Assembly (NCBI RefSeq): GCF_016902535.1 | Contig: NZ_JACSNY010000002.1 | Span: forward strand, 1 to 64,000 | DNA from: Anaerotignum lactatifermentans | GTDB taxonomy: Bacteria; Bacillota; Clostridia; Lachnospirales; Anaerotignaceae | Direction of reading: 5' to 3' | DNA length: 64,000 nucleotides | Shown: positions 15,353 through 25,017 of the stretch, piece after piece | Layout: every line of letters starts with the position of its first letter | How positions within the stretch are numbered: position 1 is the first letter of the stretch | Translations under genes and position numbers: made by a program | Notes under the pieces: generated by a model | Told to the model about the DNA's origin: nothing | The model's database searches: none | Seen by the model: only the letters and a program-made list of their open reading frames with translations

Positions 15353-18300
15353 ATGGGCAATACATGGACCGATCAGCAAAAAATGGCCATTCAGGCAAAG
15401 GACAGCGATATTCTTGTTTCCGCGGCGGCGGGCAGCGGCAAAACGGCCGTATTGGTGGAACGAATCATATCCGCCGTAACGGCGGAGCAGAATCCCAGGG
15501 ACATCGATCGGATGCTGGTGGTGACTTTTACCAAGGCGGCGGCTTCGGAAATGAGCCAGAGAATTGGCGCGGCCATTTCTGCAAAGCTGGAGGAGCAGCC
15601 GGACAATGCCCATCTGCAGAATCAGCTGACACTGCTGAACCGGGCGGACATCAAAACCATCCATGCTTTTTGCTTGCAGGTAATCCGGGAATATTACAGC
15701 AGACTGGATCTGGACCCGGCGGTAAAGACAGCGGACCCTTCGGAAATATCTCTTTTGCAGAAAGAAGTGCTGGCGGATCTGTTTGAGGAGCTTTACGGCG
15801 AGGAACGGGAGGATTTTCTTCTTTTGCTGGAAACCTATGGAGAGGCTACCGGAGACCGAAAGCTTCAGGAACTGATTTTGCAGGTCTATGAATTTGCGCA
15901 GGGATATCCTCAGCCTAAAGTCCTGCTGGAACGAATGGCGGAAATGTTTTTCCTGCGGCCGGAGGATACGGTAGACACCTGCGTTTGGATGGAACTGGTG
16001 CAGGAAGGCATCAGAAATGGCGTGGATTTTGTCCGCTATCTGCTGAAAAAAGCGGAGGAACGCGTTGCCGGAGACAGCGGCTTCACAGCCTATGCGCAAC
16101 GCCTCGGCGCGGAGTGTGCCGCTGCGGAGGAATTGGCGCTGGTGTTGGAGGAACGGAATTACCGGCGTTGGCACATGGCATATGTGGCCATGGAATTTGC
16201 CAGACTTCCCGCTTATCGGGGAGAGGATAAGGAAAGCGCGGAATATGTGAAGGGTCTTCGGAATGAGGCCAAGGCGGCATGGGGCAAGCTGGGGGAAAAG
16301 TATTTCCGTTACGGCGAGGAGACTCAGAGCAGCCTTATCCGTCAGCTTTACCCTGTGGCAAAAGCCCTGTCGGAGATTACCATACTCTTTATGGACCGTT
16401 TCGCTGAGGCGAAAAAAGAAAAGCTGTGGATTGACTTCCATGATTACGAGCATTTTGCTTTGGAGATTCTGACGGAAAAGGGCAGTGAGCCGGGCCATGT
16501 GATCCCTTCTGACGCGGCCAGGGAAATTGCCGGGAAATATGATGAAATCATGATTGATGAGTATCAGGACAGCAATCTGGTGCAGGAAATGGCGCTTTCC
16601 GCCGTATCGGGCGAATGGGAAGGAAAGAACAACCGCTTTATGGTGGGAGACGTGAAACAGAGTATTTACCGTTTTCGTCTGGCTATGCCGCAGCTGTTCA
16701 ATGAAAAATACAGAGTTTATCCCATCCAGGCAGGCGGAAAAACGAGGAAGATCATACTTTCCAAAAATTTCCGCAGCAGAAAAAATGTGCTGGATGGCAT
16801 CAATTTTCTTTTCCGCCAGATCATGAGTCTGGAATTCGGGGATGTGGATTATAACGAAGAGGCGGCGCTGTATGCCGGGGCCAGGTTCCCGGCCTGCCAG
16901 GGCCTTTGCGGAGGAGATAACGAAATTCTTCTGGTGGAAACGGCATTGCCGGAGGAAAGCGAACTGCCGGAAGAGATTGAGGAAATGGGCCGCAGAGAAC
17001 TGGAGGCAACTGCTATTGCCGCGAAGATCAAGGAGATGATGGCGGCGGGATACCAGGTGCTGGATCATGGTGAGTATCGCCCTATGTCCTTTGGGGATGT
17101 GGCGGTGCTGTTGCGCAGTGTGAAAAACTGGGGCTCTGTGCTGGATGATTGTTTTGCCAGGGCGGGGATTCCCTATTTTGCGGAAACAGCATCCGGCTAT
17201 TACGATGTGCCGGAGGTAGACACGGTGCTGAATCTGCTGCGGCTCATAGATAATCCCTTGCAGGATATTCCGCTGCTGTCACTGCTGCATTCTCCCATTT
17301 ACGGCATCAACGCCGACGGTTTGGCACAGATTCGCCTTTTTGGCGGGGAGGGGCGGTTTTATGACTGTGTACTGGCCTATGCCGCCGATGGCGAGGAAAC
17401 AGATATACGCAACAAACTGGAGAAATTTCTGACAGACCTGAGTCGATGGCGGCAGGAGGAGCGTCAGCTATCCTTGACGGAACTGCTGCGGATGCTGTAT
17501 CGGGAGACCGGGTATTATGATTATGTTGGTCTGACGGCAGGAGGAAGACTTCGGCAGGCCAATCTGCGGCTGCTTTTGGAAAAAGCGGAGCAGTTCGAGA
17601 AAAACAGCAGGCGGGGACTTTTCTTTTTTGTCCGTTTTGTAGAAAGCATGAAGACGGCGGAAGCGGAATCCTCCTCGGCGAAGCTCCAGAATGCCGGAGA
17701 AGATCTGGTGCGGGTCATGACTATACATAAGAGCAAAGGTCTGGAGTTTCCGGTGGTTTTTCTGGCGGATACCGTGAAAAAATTCAATGAGGCCGACGGA
17801 AGGGCGCCTGTCATTACCCACCAGCAGTGGGGCTATGGTATGGACTATACGGATCTGGAGCAGAGAGCGGTATATTCCACTCTGGCAAAAACGGCTCTGG
17901 CGGAGGAGGTGCGGCTGGAAAATCTTTCGGAGGAAGTCCGTGTTCTGTATGTGGCGTTGACGAGAGCCAAGGAAAAGCTCATCCTGACAGGCGCGGTAAA
18001 AGATATCAGAAAATCGTTGACCAAATGGATGGAAACGGCGGACAGCCAGGAAGAACGCCTGCCTTTGTTCCGTCTGCGGCGGGGCGCTAACTATCTGGAC
18101 TGGATCATGCCAGCCTTTCTGCGTCATCCCACAGGCAGAGCCATGGCGCAGGAGTGGGGAATAGAGCCAGCGGGGCGAACGTTGCCGGACGAGTCCTGTT
18201 GGAGCTGGCAGGTACGCAGCCGTATGGATCTCTATTTAGAGGAAAAGGAAGAAACAGAAGTGGCTAGGGATTTAAAAGAATATTATCGGAACTGGGAGAG

Positions 18301-19018
18301 CGTTGGGGATTACAGCGGCAGCAGACAGGAGATTTTCCGTGTTCTGTCCTGGCAGTATCCTTATGGGGAAGAAACGGCGTTACCGGCAAAGGTTTCTATT
18401 TCTGAGATCAAGCGCAGAAATGCCGCCGAGATTACCGGAGAAGAGCCGACTCCTGCGGAAATGCCCTGGTTTTCGGAAAAAGTTCGGACGGAACGTCTGA
18501 CGGCGGCCCAGATAGGTACAGCCATGCATGTGTTTATGGAAGCGGCCGATTTTCGCCGGGAATATGATGCCGGAGAGATTCAGGAGCTTTTGGCGGAGCT
18601 GGTGGCGGAGGACAGACTATCCGCCCGGGAGGCGGCGGCAGTACGGCGAAAGGAACTGCTGGCCTTTTTCCGCTCTGATTTGTCAAAACGTATGAGAGTG
18701 GCGGAAAGGATAGAAAAAGAACGGCCTTTTTCTATGCTGGTGGAGCCAAAGGATATTTTTCGGGAAGAAAAATACTGTAATATGGAGGAATATATCCAGA
18801 TCAACGGGATCATGGACTGCTTCTTTTATGAGGAAGATGGTGTGGTGCTGGTTGATTACAAAAGCGACAGGGTCTATGATGAGGAGATCCTGAAAGAACG
18901 CTATCAAATCCAGATGGCCTTGTATCGTGAGGCGCTGGAAAGAGTTACGGATCGACCGGTAAAAGAGGTTTATTTGTATTCTTTCGCCATGGGAAAGGCA
19001 GTTTCCATGGGAATGTGA
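15353..19018 (+). CDS. addA: ATP-dependent helicase-nuclease subunit A (AddA)
   Basis: About 1,221 residues, normal for AddA. UvrD-type helicase motifs are in order: AAAGSGKTAVL (Walker A), MIDEYQDSN, GDVKQSIYRF, LSKNFRSRKNVL, MTIHKSKGLEFPVV and LYVALTRAKEKL. The C-terminal RecB-type nuclease domain has GTAMHVFME, the metal-binding GIMDCFFY and VDYKSDR, and YQIQMALYREAL. It resects double-strand breaks for RecA loading. The start may be the GTG at 15344 or the ATG at 15353; AGGGA spacing favours the latter. The partner AddB, usually just upstream, is not in this window. Confidence 0.95.
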   Translation: MGNTWTDQQKMAIQAKDSDILVSAAAGSGKTAVLVERIISAVTAEQNPRDIDRMLVVTFTKAAASEMSQRIGAAISAKLEEQPDNAHLQNQLTLLNRADIKTIHAFCLQVIREYYSRLDLDPAVKTADPSEISLLQKEVLADLFEELYGEEREDFLLLLETYGEATGDRKLQELILQVYEFAQGYPQPKVLLERMAEMFFLRPEDTVDTCVWMELVQEGIRNGVDFVRYLLKKAEERVAGDSGFTAYAQRLGAECAAAEELALVLEERNYRRWHMAYVAMEFARLPAYRGEDKESAEYVKGLRNEAKAAWGKLGEKYFRYGEETQSSLIRQLYPVAKALSEITILFMDRFAEAKKEKLWIDFHDYEHFALEILTEKGSEPGHVIPSDAAREIAGKYDEIMIDEYQDSNLVQEMALSAVSGEWEGKNNRFMVGDVKQSIYRFRLAMPQLFNEKYRVYPIQAGGKTRKIILSKNFRSRKNVLDGINFLFRQIMSLEFGDVDYNEEAALYAGARFPACQGLCGGDNEILLVETALPEESELPEEIEEMGRRELEATAIAAKIKEMMAAGYQVLDHGEYRPMSFGDVAVLLRSVKNWGSVLDDCFARAGIPYFAETASGYYDVPEVDTVLNLLRLIDNPLQDIPLLSLLHSPIYGINADGLAQIRLFGGEGRFYDCVLAYAADGEETDIRNKLEKFLTDLSRWRQEERQLSLTELLRMLYRETGYYDYVGLTAGGRLRQANLRLLLEKAEQFEKNSRRGLFFFVRFVESMKTAEAESSSAKLQNAGEDLVRVMTIHKSKGLEFPVVFLADTVKKFNEADGRAPVITHQQWGYGMDYTDLEQRAVYSTLAKTALAEEVRLENLSEEVRVLYVALTRAKEKLILTGAVKDIRKSLTKWMETADSQEERLPLFRLRRGANYLDWIMPAFLRHPTGRAMAQEWGIEPAGRTLPDESCWSWQVRSRMDLYLEEKEETEVARDLKEYYRNWESVGDYSGSRQEIFRVLSWQYPYGEETALPAKVSISEIKRRNAAEITGEEPTPAEMPWFSEKVRTERLTAAQIGTAMHVFMEAADFRREYDAGEIQELLAELVAEDRLSAREAAAVRRKELLAFFRSDLSKRMRVAERIEKERPFSMLVEPKDIFREEKYCNMEEYIQINGIMDCFFYEEDGVVLVDYKSDRVYDEEILKERYQIQMALYREALERVTDRPVKEVYLYSFAMGKAVSMGM

Positions 19019-19402
19019 CATGGCCCAAAAGAATGAAAAACAGTGGCCTCTATCGGAGGAAAGAGAAAAGCGCTGGAGTCCTTTGCGCGTGTCAAGGATT
19101 CCGGCGTTTTTTATAAAGAAGTCCTGAAATAAAGCGGTTTTCTAGCAAAAGTATCGGAATCTTCTTTGGAATAGGGATTCCGGCAGTACGAGTTTTCTTA
19201 TAAAGACGTTCCGGACGTTCTTCTTTTTTATTTCCCGGGAAATGGGTACGGCAAAAATAGCCTTTGTGTTTTGGCCAAGAACATGATACACTGGATGAAA
19301 CTTAATAATTTTGTAAGGAAGTTCATGGAATTTTGTAATTTCTATTTGATAAGCTGAAGATCAGGATAACAGAAGAGAAACGCAGGACGGGGAGGCGGTT
19401 TT
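19019..19402 (+). other. Intergenic interval between addA and the two-component system
   Basis: Contains the addA terminator (19071-19112) and then about 290 bases with no open frame of note. A second weak dyad around GACGTTCCGGACGTTC (about 19203) precedes a T-rich run. No clear promoter was found for the response regulator. Confidence 0.6.
19071..19112 (+). terminator. Intrinsic terminator after addA
   Basis: CGCTGGAGTCCTT pairs with AAGGATTCCGGCG (13 positions, two G-U) and is followed by TTTTTT. Confidence 0.82.
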
Positions 19403-20098
19403 ATGGAAAAGTTTAATATTCTGGTATGTGACGACGATAAAAGTATCGTAGACGCCATTGAAATTTATCTGAAGCAGGAAAATTATAATGTAATCAAGGC
19501 CTATAACGGGCTGGAAGCGCTGCAGGCATTGGAGGAAAATGAGATCCATCTGATTCTGCTGGATATTATGATGCCAAAAATGGACGGGCTGAACACGACA
19601 GTAAAGATCAGAGAGACTTTGAACATTCCCATTATCATTCTGTCTGCAAAATCGGAAGATACCGATAAAATTCTGGGGCTGAATTTTGGCGCCGATGATT
19701 ATATTACAAAGCCCTTTAATCCTCTGGAACTGTTGGCCAGAGTAAAAAGCCAGATGCGCCGTTATACTGCTCTTGGCTCTATTGCGGAAAAAAGCAATGT
19801 AATCAAGATCGGCGATCTGGAACTGGACAAGGATGCTAAAGAAGTAAAGGTAAGAGGCGAGGCTGTAAAACTGACAGCGACGGAATACGGTATTTTGCAG
19901 CTTTTGATGGAGAACGCCGGAAAGGTATTTTCTATCGATCAGATTTATGAAAAGGTATGGAATGAACTGTCCTTTGCGCCGGAGAATACAGTTTCTGTTC
20001 ACATTCGGCGTATCCGGGAGAAGATTGAGATCAATCCTAAGGAGCCGGAATATTTGAAGGTGGTGTGGGGGATTGGCTACAAAATCGAGAAAATATAA
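19403..20098 (+). CDS. OmpR/PhoB-family response regulator
   Basis: 231 residues. Receiver domain (~1-115) with the acidic pair in VCDDDKSIV, the phosphorylated Asp in LILLDIMMPKMDG and the conserved Lys in ITKPFNP. The C-terminal winged helix (~135-231) contains LTATEYGILQLLMENAG and VSVHIRRIREKIE. This VanR-like type activates or represses genes when phosphorylated. GGGGAGGCGG precedes the ATG. The kinase gene starts 26 bases before its stop, so the pair is coupled. Confidence 0.95.
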   Translation: MEKFNILVCDDDKSIVDAIEIYLKQENYNVIKAYNGLEALQALEENEIHLILLDIMMPKMDGLNTTVKIRETLNIPIIILSAKSEDTDKILGLNFGADDYITKPFNPLELLARVKSQMRRYTALGSIAEKSNVIKIGDLELDKDAKEVKVRGEAVKLTATEYGILQLLMENAGKVFSIDQIYEKVWNELSFAPENTVSVHIRRIREKIEINPKEPEYLKVVWGIGYKIEKI

Positions 20099-22346
20099 AA
20101 GCTATCAGACCAGATGGAAGGTCTGTATGGTCATATTGCTTTTCATCAGTGCGCTGCTGATTTTTCTCAGCGGCGTCATTTTTACCAATATCTCTAAAAA
20201 CTGGCGTACAGACGCTCTTTACGCAGAGGATTTCTATGATACACTGGAATTTCGAAACGCTGTATATGATGCCCTGGATGATGTTGTGCTGGCGGATGTA
20301 TTTTATGAAAGCGAAGCCAAGATCAAAGAAGGTGAAAAGATCGACAGGGAAGCGCTGATCGAAGGGTTCAAACGCTATTACGGCATTATTGACGGTGTCA
20401 TTACAGGCAGTACAGAAATCAATGATACCTATGACGGGCTTGAGGTGCATGGCATCATCCCGCCTACGCTGGAAAGCAATTTTCTGGAATATCAGGAACT
20501 GGTGGAAAGCAGACTGCCCCAATATCGGGAAATTTATATCCAAAACCAGCTGGATGATTACAGAGCGGCGGAACGGGCATTGGAAGATCTGGTAAATTTC
20601 CGGTATTTTGTAGAGGATGAAAATGGGAATATCCTGGGAGGAAACGCTACCCGGGGAGAGGTCAGCAGTATGGACCATACCATTATGCTGTCCCGGGAAT
20701 TCAGCAGCGATAACCTGAGCCAGGATACCTATTATCCGTACAGCAATTATTATCTGGAAAACAGCAACTACCGTGTGTATGCCGCAGTCAAAGAGCCTTT
20801 GGAGGCAGGCGACAGATTTTATGATCTGTATCAGGATTTTCGCTTTGCCAGAGCGAGCCTGCCTTATTTATTTGGAGTTTCCATCGTTTCCTGCATTGTT
20901 TTTTTGTTTTGCCTGATCTATTTGATCCGAGTAGCGGGGCAGCGGGAAAAGGGCGGAGAGGTTACTTATCTGCTGGTGGACCGTATGTACAATGAGGTGC
21001 ATTTTCTGCTGGTAGGTGCTTTTGCGCTGCTGGCCTTTTTCGCGGGATTTTCCATGCTGGATACCATTTATATGGAAACGATGCCTTTTTGGTCCTATGT
21101 ATTTATTACGCTGCTGGGGCTGATCTATATTGCTTCTGTTGCGGTAGGGCTCAGTTATATTCTGTCGGTGACAAGACAGATCAAGGGCAGGCGGTTTTTC
21201 AGAAACACGTTGGTCTCTGCTCTGATTCGAAAGATTTCCTCTCTCTTTACGGGAACTACTTTCCGGGGCTGGATGGTACTGGTAATGCTGGCATACGGCA
21301 TGGGAAATGGGGTGCTGGTATTTTTCATGTGCATGTACTGGTACTCAGATCTGATGCTGCCGGCTTTTCTGGCACTGGTGGCCTTTAATGTTTTCTGCCT
21401 GTATCTGTTTTTGCGGGCACTGCGTTCTTTGAAAAAAATCATGATTTCCGCCAGGGAGACTTCCAAGGGAAATCTGGCCTATCAGCTGGATTTGGCGGAG
21501 ATTTCTCCTTCTTTCCTGAATTTTGCCGAGGATATCGCCAATATACAGGATGGCTTGAAAAATGCCGTAGAGGAAGCGGTCAAAGGGGAACGGATGAAAA
21601 CAGAGCTGATTACCAATGTTTCCCACGACCTGAAAACACCTTTGACGTCGATCATCACCTATGTGGATCTGCTGAAACAGGAAAAGCTGGTGAATACTAC
21701 GGCGAAAGGATACGTAGAGATCTTATATGAAAAGTCTTACCGTCTTAAGCAGCTGATTGAGGATCTGATCGAAGCCAGCAAGGCCTCCAGTGGTAATGTG
21801 AAAGTAGTAAAAATGCGGGTGGATTTTCACCAGCTTGTCATGCAGGCTGTGGGTGAAATGGAGGAAAAAATCGAAAGCTCCGGCCTTCAGGTCAAACTCA
21901 GTTGCCCGGAGCCCGTTTATATTGATGCCGACGGCAGGCATATGTGGCGGATATTGGAAAATCTTTTATCAAACGCCGCCAAGTATTCCATGCCTAATTC
22001 CAGAGTCTATGTCGATATTTTCCGAACGGAGGAGCATGGCATATTAGTGATGAAAAATGTTTCGGCTGCGCCCATCGACTTTGACGCTACCAGATTGACA
22101 GAGCGTTTTGTCCGCGGGGATTCTTCCAGAACGACGGAAGGCAGCGGTCTGGGTCTTTCGATCACCCAAAGTCTGACAGAACTGCAGGGTGGCACCTTTG
22201 GCATACAGGTGGACGGCGATCTGTTCAAGGCAATCGTCAGCATGCCTTTGTGGATTACAGAGGAGGATGAACTGGAGGAAGAGGAAGAAACCTTGGTACA
22301 GGAGGAAGAACCTTCAGAAGCAGACGAAGAAATGCTGCAAGAATGA
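20073..22346 (+). CDS. Membrane sensor histidine kinase with extracytoplasmic domain and six helices
   Basis: 757 residues if started at the TTG at 20073, inside the regulator gene. An ATG at 20127 is an alternative, but it would start within the first helix. Layout: one helix (~18-38), a ~230-residue outside domain, then about five more helices between ~265 and ~460. The kinase core has the H-box NVSHDLKTPLTSI, N-box ENLLSNAAKYS and G-box GSGLGLSITQ. The C-terminus is a strongly acidic tail of about 25 residues (DELEEEEETLVQEEE), unusual for this family. The signal is unknown; no transported target lies in the operon. Confidence 0.92.
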   Translation: MATKSRKYKSYQTRWKVCMVILLFISALLIFLSGVIFTNISKNWRTDALYAEDFYDTLEFRNAVYDALDDVVLADVFYESEAKIKEGEKIDREALIEGFKRYYGIIDGVITGSTEINDTYDGLEVHGIIPPTLESNFLEYQELVESRLPQYREIYIQNQLDDYRAAERALEDLVNFRYFVEDENGNILGGNATRGEVSSMDHTIMLSREFSSDNLSQDTYYPYSNYYLENSNYRVYAAVKEPLEAGDRFYDLYQDFRFARASLPYLFGVSIVSCIVFLFCLIYLIRVAGQREKGGEVTYLLVDRMYNEVHFLLVGAFALLAFFAGFSMLDTIYMETMPFWSYVFITLLGLIYIASVAVGLSYILSVTRQIKGRRFFRNTLVSALIRKISSLFTGTTFRGWMVLVMLAYGMGNGVLVFFMCMYWYSDLMLPAFLALVAFNVFCLYLFLRALRSLKKIMISARETSKGNLAYQLDLAEISPSFLNFAEDIANIQDGLKNAVEEAVKGERMKTELITNVSHDLKTPLTSIITYVDLLKQEKLVNTTAKGYVEILYEKSYRLKQLIEDLIEASKASSGNVKVVKMRVDFHQLVMQAVGEMEEKIESSGLQVKLSCPEPVYIDADGRHMWRILENLLSNAAKYSMPNSRVYVDIFRTEEHGILVMKNVSAAPIDFDATRLTERFVRGDSSRTTEGSGLGLSITQSLTELQGGTFGIQVDGDLFKAIVSMPLWITEEDELEEEEETLVQEEEPSEADEEMLQE

Positions 22347-22366
22347 TACAATCTATATATTAAGAA

Positions 22367-22412
22367 AAAAGTCTTTCCGGGCAAAAGACGGTTTTTGCCG
22401 GAAAGACTTTTT
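22367..22412 (+). terminator. Strong intrinsic terminator after the kinase gene
   Basis: AAAAGTCTTTCCGGGCAAAA pairs with its complement across a short loop and ends in TTTTTT. Confidence 0.88.
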
Positions 22413-22527
22413 TGCGTATGAAAACAAAAGAAGCTGGACTGTCATTTCTCAGGGACCGCTTGTTTTTTGCCGGAGAATCAGGTATATTTGAAATGTAAAT
22501 TTTTCGATCAAAATGGAGGAAACAACG

Positions 22528-23796
22528 GTGCGGGAAAAAATATGCTGGCTAAAAGAATATTTGGAAAGCGGAGAGGATGGATTTCTGATCTTTCTGTCCT
22601 GGGCTATGGCCAGCAGTATTGTAGGTTTGACTGTGGGGCTGGTGGGAATTGCCTTCCATGTGACGCTGGAATTTGTGACTTCCTACCGTACCGCCCATCC
22701 GGCCATTATTTTTTTGCTGCCTTTGGCCGGTCTGGCGATTGTGTTCCTGTATCGTATCCTGCATATGGAAAAAGATAAGGGCACCAATTTCATATTGATG
22801 GCTGTCCGGGCCAATGAGGAAGTCACCTTTAAAACGGCGCCCCTGATTTTTATCAGTACGGTGCTGACACATTTTTTCGGCGGCTCTGCCGGACGAGAAG
22901 GGGCAGCTTTGCAGATTGGTGGCAGTATTGCCTCCTCTATGGGCAGATGGGCTAAAATGAACGAAAAAGACGAGCGAATCATGACCATGTGCGGTATGAG
23001 CGCAGGCTTTGCGGCTCTTTTTGGGACGCCCATTGCCGCTGTGGTTTTCTCTATGGAAGTCATTACCGTTGGTGTTATGCATTATTCTGCTATGGTGCCC
23101 TGTGTCATATCCGCGCTGGTAGCGGCGGGGCTTTCCTATGGTGTGGGCATCGCTCCGGCAGGGTATACGCTGCTGGGAGTCCCGGAAATGAGCCTGAATG
23201 GGGCGTGGAGCGTTGGGATTCTTGGAATATTCTGCGCGGTGCTCAGTATTGTTTTCTGTCTGGTTATGGAAAAAACAGGGGCGGTTTATCGCAGATTTCT
23301 GCCCAATGCCTATCTGCGGATTTTTATTGGCGGCTGTATTGTCATTGGCGTGACGCTGCTGCTTGGCACTCGGGATTACAACGGCGCGGGAATGGATGTG
23401 ATCGCCAGAGCCATGCGTGGACACGCAGAAACAGAGGCCTTTCTGCTGAAAATCATATTAACGGCTTTAACGCTGGGAGCCGGTTATAAAGGCGGCGAGA
23501 TCGTGCCTTCTTTCTTTATCGGTGCGACCTTTGGATGTGTGGCAGGGCCGTTGTTGGGATTGTCGCCTTCTTTTGCGGCAGGGCTGGGGATGGCGGCTCT
23601 TTTCTGCGGTGTGACCAACTGCCCGCTGGCGTCTTTGATTTTATGTTTGGAGCTGTTTGGTATGGAGGGGATTGGCTATTACGCTCTGGTTTGTGCCATC
23701 AGCTACATGCTGTCCGGCTATTATGGACTTTACTCGGAACAGAAGATCATGTATTCCAAGATGAAGCCTGAATTTATCAATAAAAAAGTCCATTGA
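22528..23796 (+). CDS. CLC-family anion channel or transporter
   Basis: About 422 residues with many membrane segments. GTG at 22528 is preferred over ATG at 22513 because GGAGG lies at ideal distance from the GTG. The selectivity motif reads GGSAGREGAALQIGG, keeping the gating Glu of GREG but with Ala where chloride members have Pro. The second motif is KGGEIVPSFFIGATFG instead of GGIFAP. These variants resemble the fluoride-proton antiporter branch (CLC-F) more than EriC. No fluoride riboswitch was seen ahead of it. Anion specificity is therefore open. No regulatory domain (CBS) follows the membrane part. Confidence 0.85.
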   Translation: MREKICWLKEYLESGEDGFLIFLSWAMASSIVGLTVGLVGIAFHVTLEFVTSYRTAHPAIIFLLPLAGLAIVFLYRILHMEKDKGTNFILMAVRANEEVTFKTAPLIFISTVLTHFFGGSAGREGAALQIGGSIASSMGRWAKMNEKDERIMTMCGMSAGFAALFGTPIAAVVFSMEVITVGVMHYSAMVPCVISALVAAGLSYGVGIAPAGYTLLGVPEMSLNGAWSVGILGIFCAVLSIVFCLVMEKTGAVYRRFLPNAYLRIFIGGCIVIGVTLLLGTRDYNGAGMDVIARAMRGHAETEAFLLKIILTALTLGAGYKGGEIVPSFFIGATFGCVAGPLLGLSPSFAAGLGMAALFCGVTNCPLASLILCLELFGMEGIGYYALVCAISYMLSGYYGLYSEQKIMYSKMKPEFINKKVH

Positions 23797-23969
23797 TGAA
23801 TGAAATATTCACTTATACATTTCAATATGCATTTGTCGTGTGACAAGAGGCGAGTTTTCTCCGTAAAAATGAGAACGGGTTTCTCTATAAATTAGAAAAA
23901 AGGTTGAGTTTTTGTGCATAATGCCTAAAAATCAGGCCTAAAATTTGGATTTCTCGGTGGTGATTTGGG

Positions 23970-23998
23970 TTGAATTTTATGCACAGATCAAGTATAAT
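23970..23998 (+). promoter_or_regulatory. Promoter of the amino-acid ABC importer
   Basis: TTGAAT, 17 bases, TATAAT, 65 bases before the start of the binding-protein gene. The near-consensus -10 box fits strong expression. Confidence 0.75.
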
Positions 23999-24062
23999 GC
24001 CATTATGTGATCGGCAGAGGCCGGTCCCAAAAGCATGAGAAAAAAGAGGGAGGAACTCAAAC

Positions 24063-24869
24063 ATGAAAAAGTATTTGAAAAGCATTTTTGGTGCTGCAAT
24101 GGTATTGACTATGACAGCTGCTCTGGCAGGCTGCGGCGGCACAACAACAGATGAAACAGCAACAGATGACACAGCAAACACAGAAGGGAAAGAAACTCTG
24201 ATTATGGCAACAAACGCAGAATTCCCTCCTTATGAATACTACGAAGGTCAGGAAATTGTTGGTATCGACGCTGAAATCGCAAAAGCAATCGCTGACAAGC
24301 TGGGTTATGAACTGAAAATCGAAGATATGGCTTTTGAATCCACCATTCCTGCTGTTGTTTCCGGCAAAGCAGATATGGTTATGGCTGGTCTGACTGTAAC
24401 AGAAGAACGTCTGGAAAGCGTTGACTTCACAGACAGCTACGCAACAGGCGTACAGGTTATCATCGTTCCTGAAGGTTCCGAAATCACAAGCGTTGACGAT
24501 CTGTTCGCAGAAGGCGCTAACCACATCATCGGTGTACAGACAGCAACCACAGGCGATATCTACACAACAGGCGATATCGAAGACGCTGGCCTGGGCACAG
24601 TAGAACGTTACAACAAAGGCGCTGACGCAGTAGCATCCCTGCTGGCAGGCAAAATCGACTGCGTTGTTATCGACAACGAACCCGCAAAATCTTTCGTAGC
24701 TGCAAACGAAGGTCTGAAGATCCTGGATACAGAATATGTAACAGAAGATTACGCTATCGCTCTGGCAAAAGACAGCGAACTGACAGAGCCCATCAACACA
24801 GCTCTGCAGGAACTGATCGCAGATGGTACAGTTCAGAGCATCATCGACAAATACATCACTGCTGAATAA
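24063..24869 (+). CDS. Polar amino-acid ABC transporter substrate-binding lipoprotein
   Basis: 268 residues. Signal peptide ends at the lipobox LAGC, with a Thr/Glu/Asp linker after it. The mature part is a family-3 solute-binding protein: NAEFPPYEYYEGQEIVGIDA, AGLTVTEERLESVDFT and IDNEPAKSF are typical, matching GlnH/HisJ-type receptors. GGGAGGA precedes the ATG. Codon choice is narrow (CTG, ATC, GAA and ACA dominate), which suggests high expression. It delivers an amino acid to the permease and ATPase downstream. An attenuator-like terminator separates it from them. The exact substrate is not determined. Confidence 0.92.
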   Translation: MKKYLKSIFGAAMVLTMTAALAGCGGTTTDETATDDTANTEGKETLIMATNAEFPPYEYYEGQEIVGIDAEIAKAIADKLGYELKIEDMAFESTIPAVVSGKADMVMAGLTVTEERLESVDFTDSYATGVQVIIVPEGSEITSVDDLFAEGANHIIGVQTATTGDIYTTGDIEDAGLGTVERYNKGADAVASLLAGKIDCVVIDNEPAKSFVAANEGLKILDTEYVTEDYAIALAKDSELTEPINTALQELIADGTVQSIIDKYITAE

Positions 24870-24903
24870 TTCAGACAGTATTGTAACATCAGTCAAAGAT
24901 CCG

Positions 24904-24928
24904 GGGACGGGAAACCGTCCCTGTTTTC
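24904..24928 (+). terminator. Intercistronic terminator between receptor and permease genes
   Basis: GGGACGG, GAAA, CCGTCCC then TGTTTTCTT. The stable GNRA-type loop with a modest T run suggests partial termination, giving more receptor than permease, a usual arrangement in such operons. Confidence 0.75.
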
Positions 24929-25017
24929 TTATGTATGGTTTTTGTGGAAATTTTTGGTGCAGAAAATATTTTTTTGAGAGTTCCCATAATCAATAAAAAG
25001 AGTAAGGAGGATTTCTT

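Noticed and set aside
15302-17068. 588-codon minus-strand frame opposite addA
   Set aside because: A mirror effect of codon bias in addA; no protein family and no ribosome site.
22549-23424. 291-codon minus-strand frame opposite the CLC gene
   Set aside because: Shadow; His/Gln-rich text typical of antisense frames of membrane genes.
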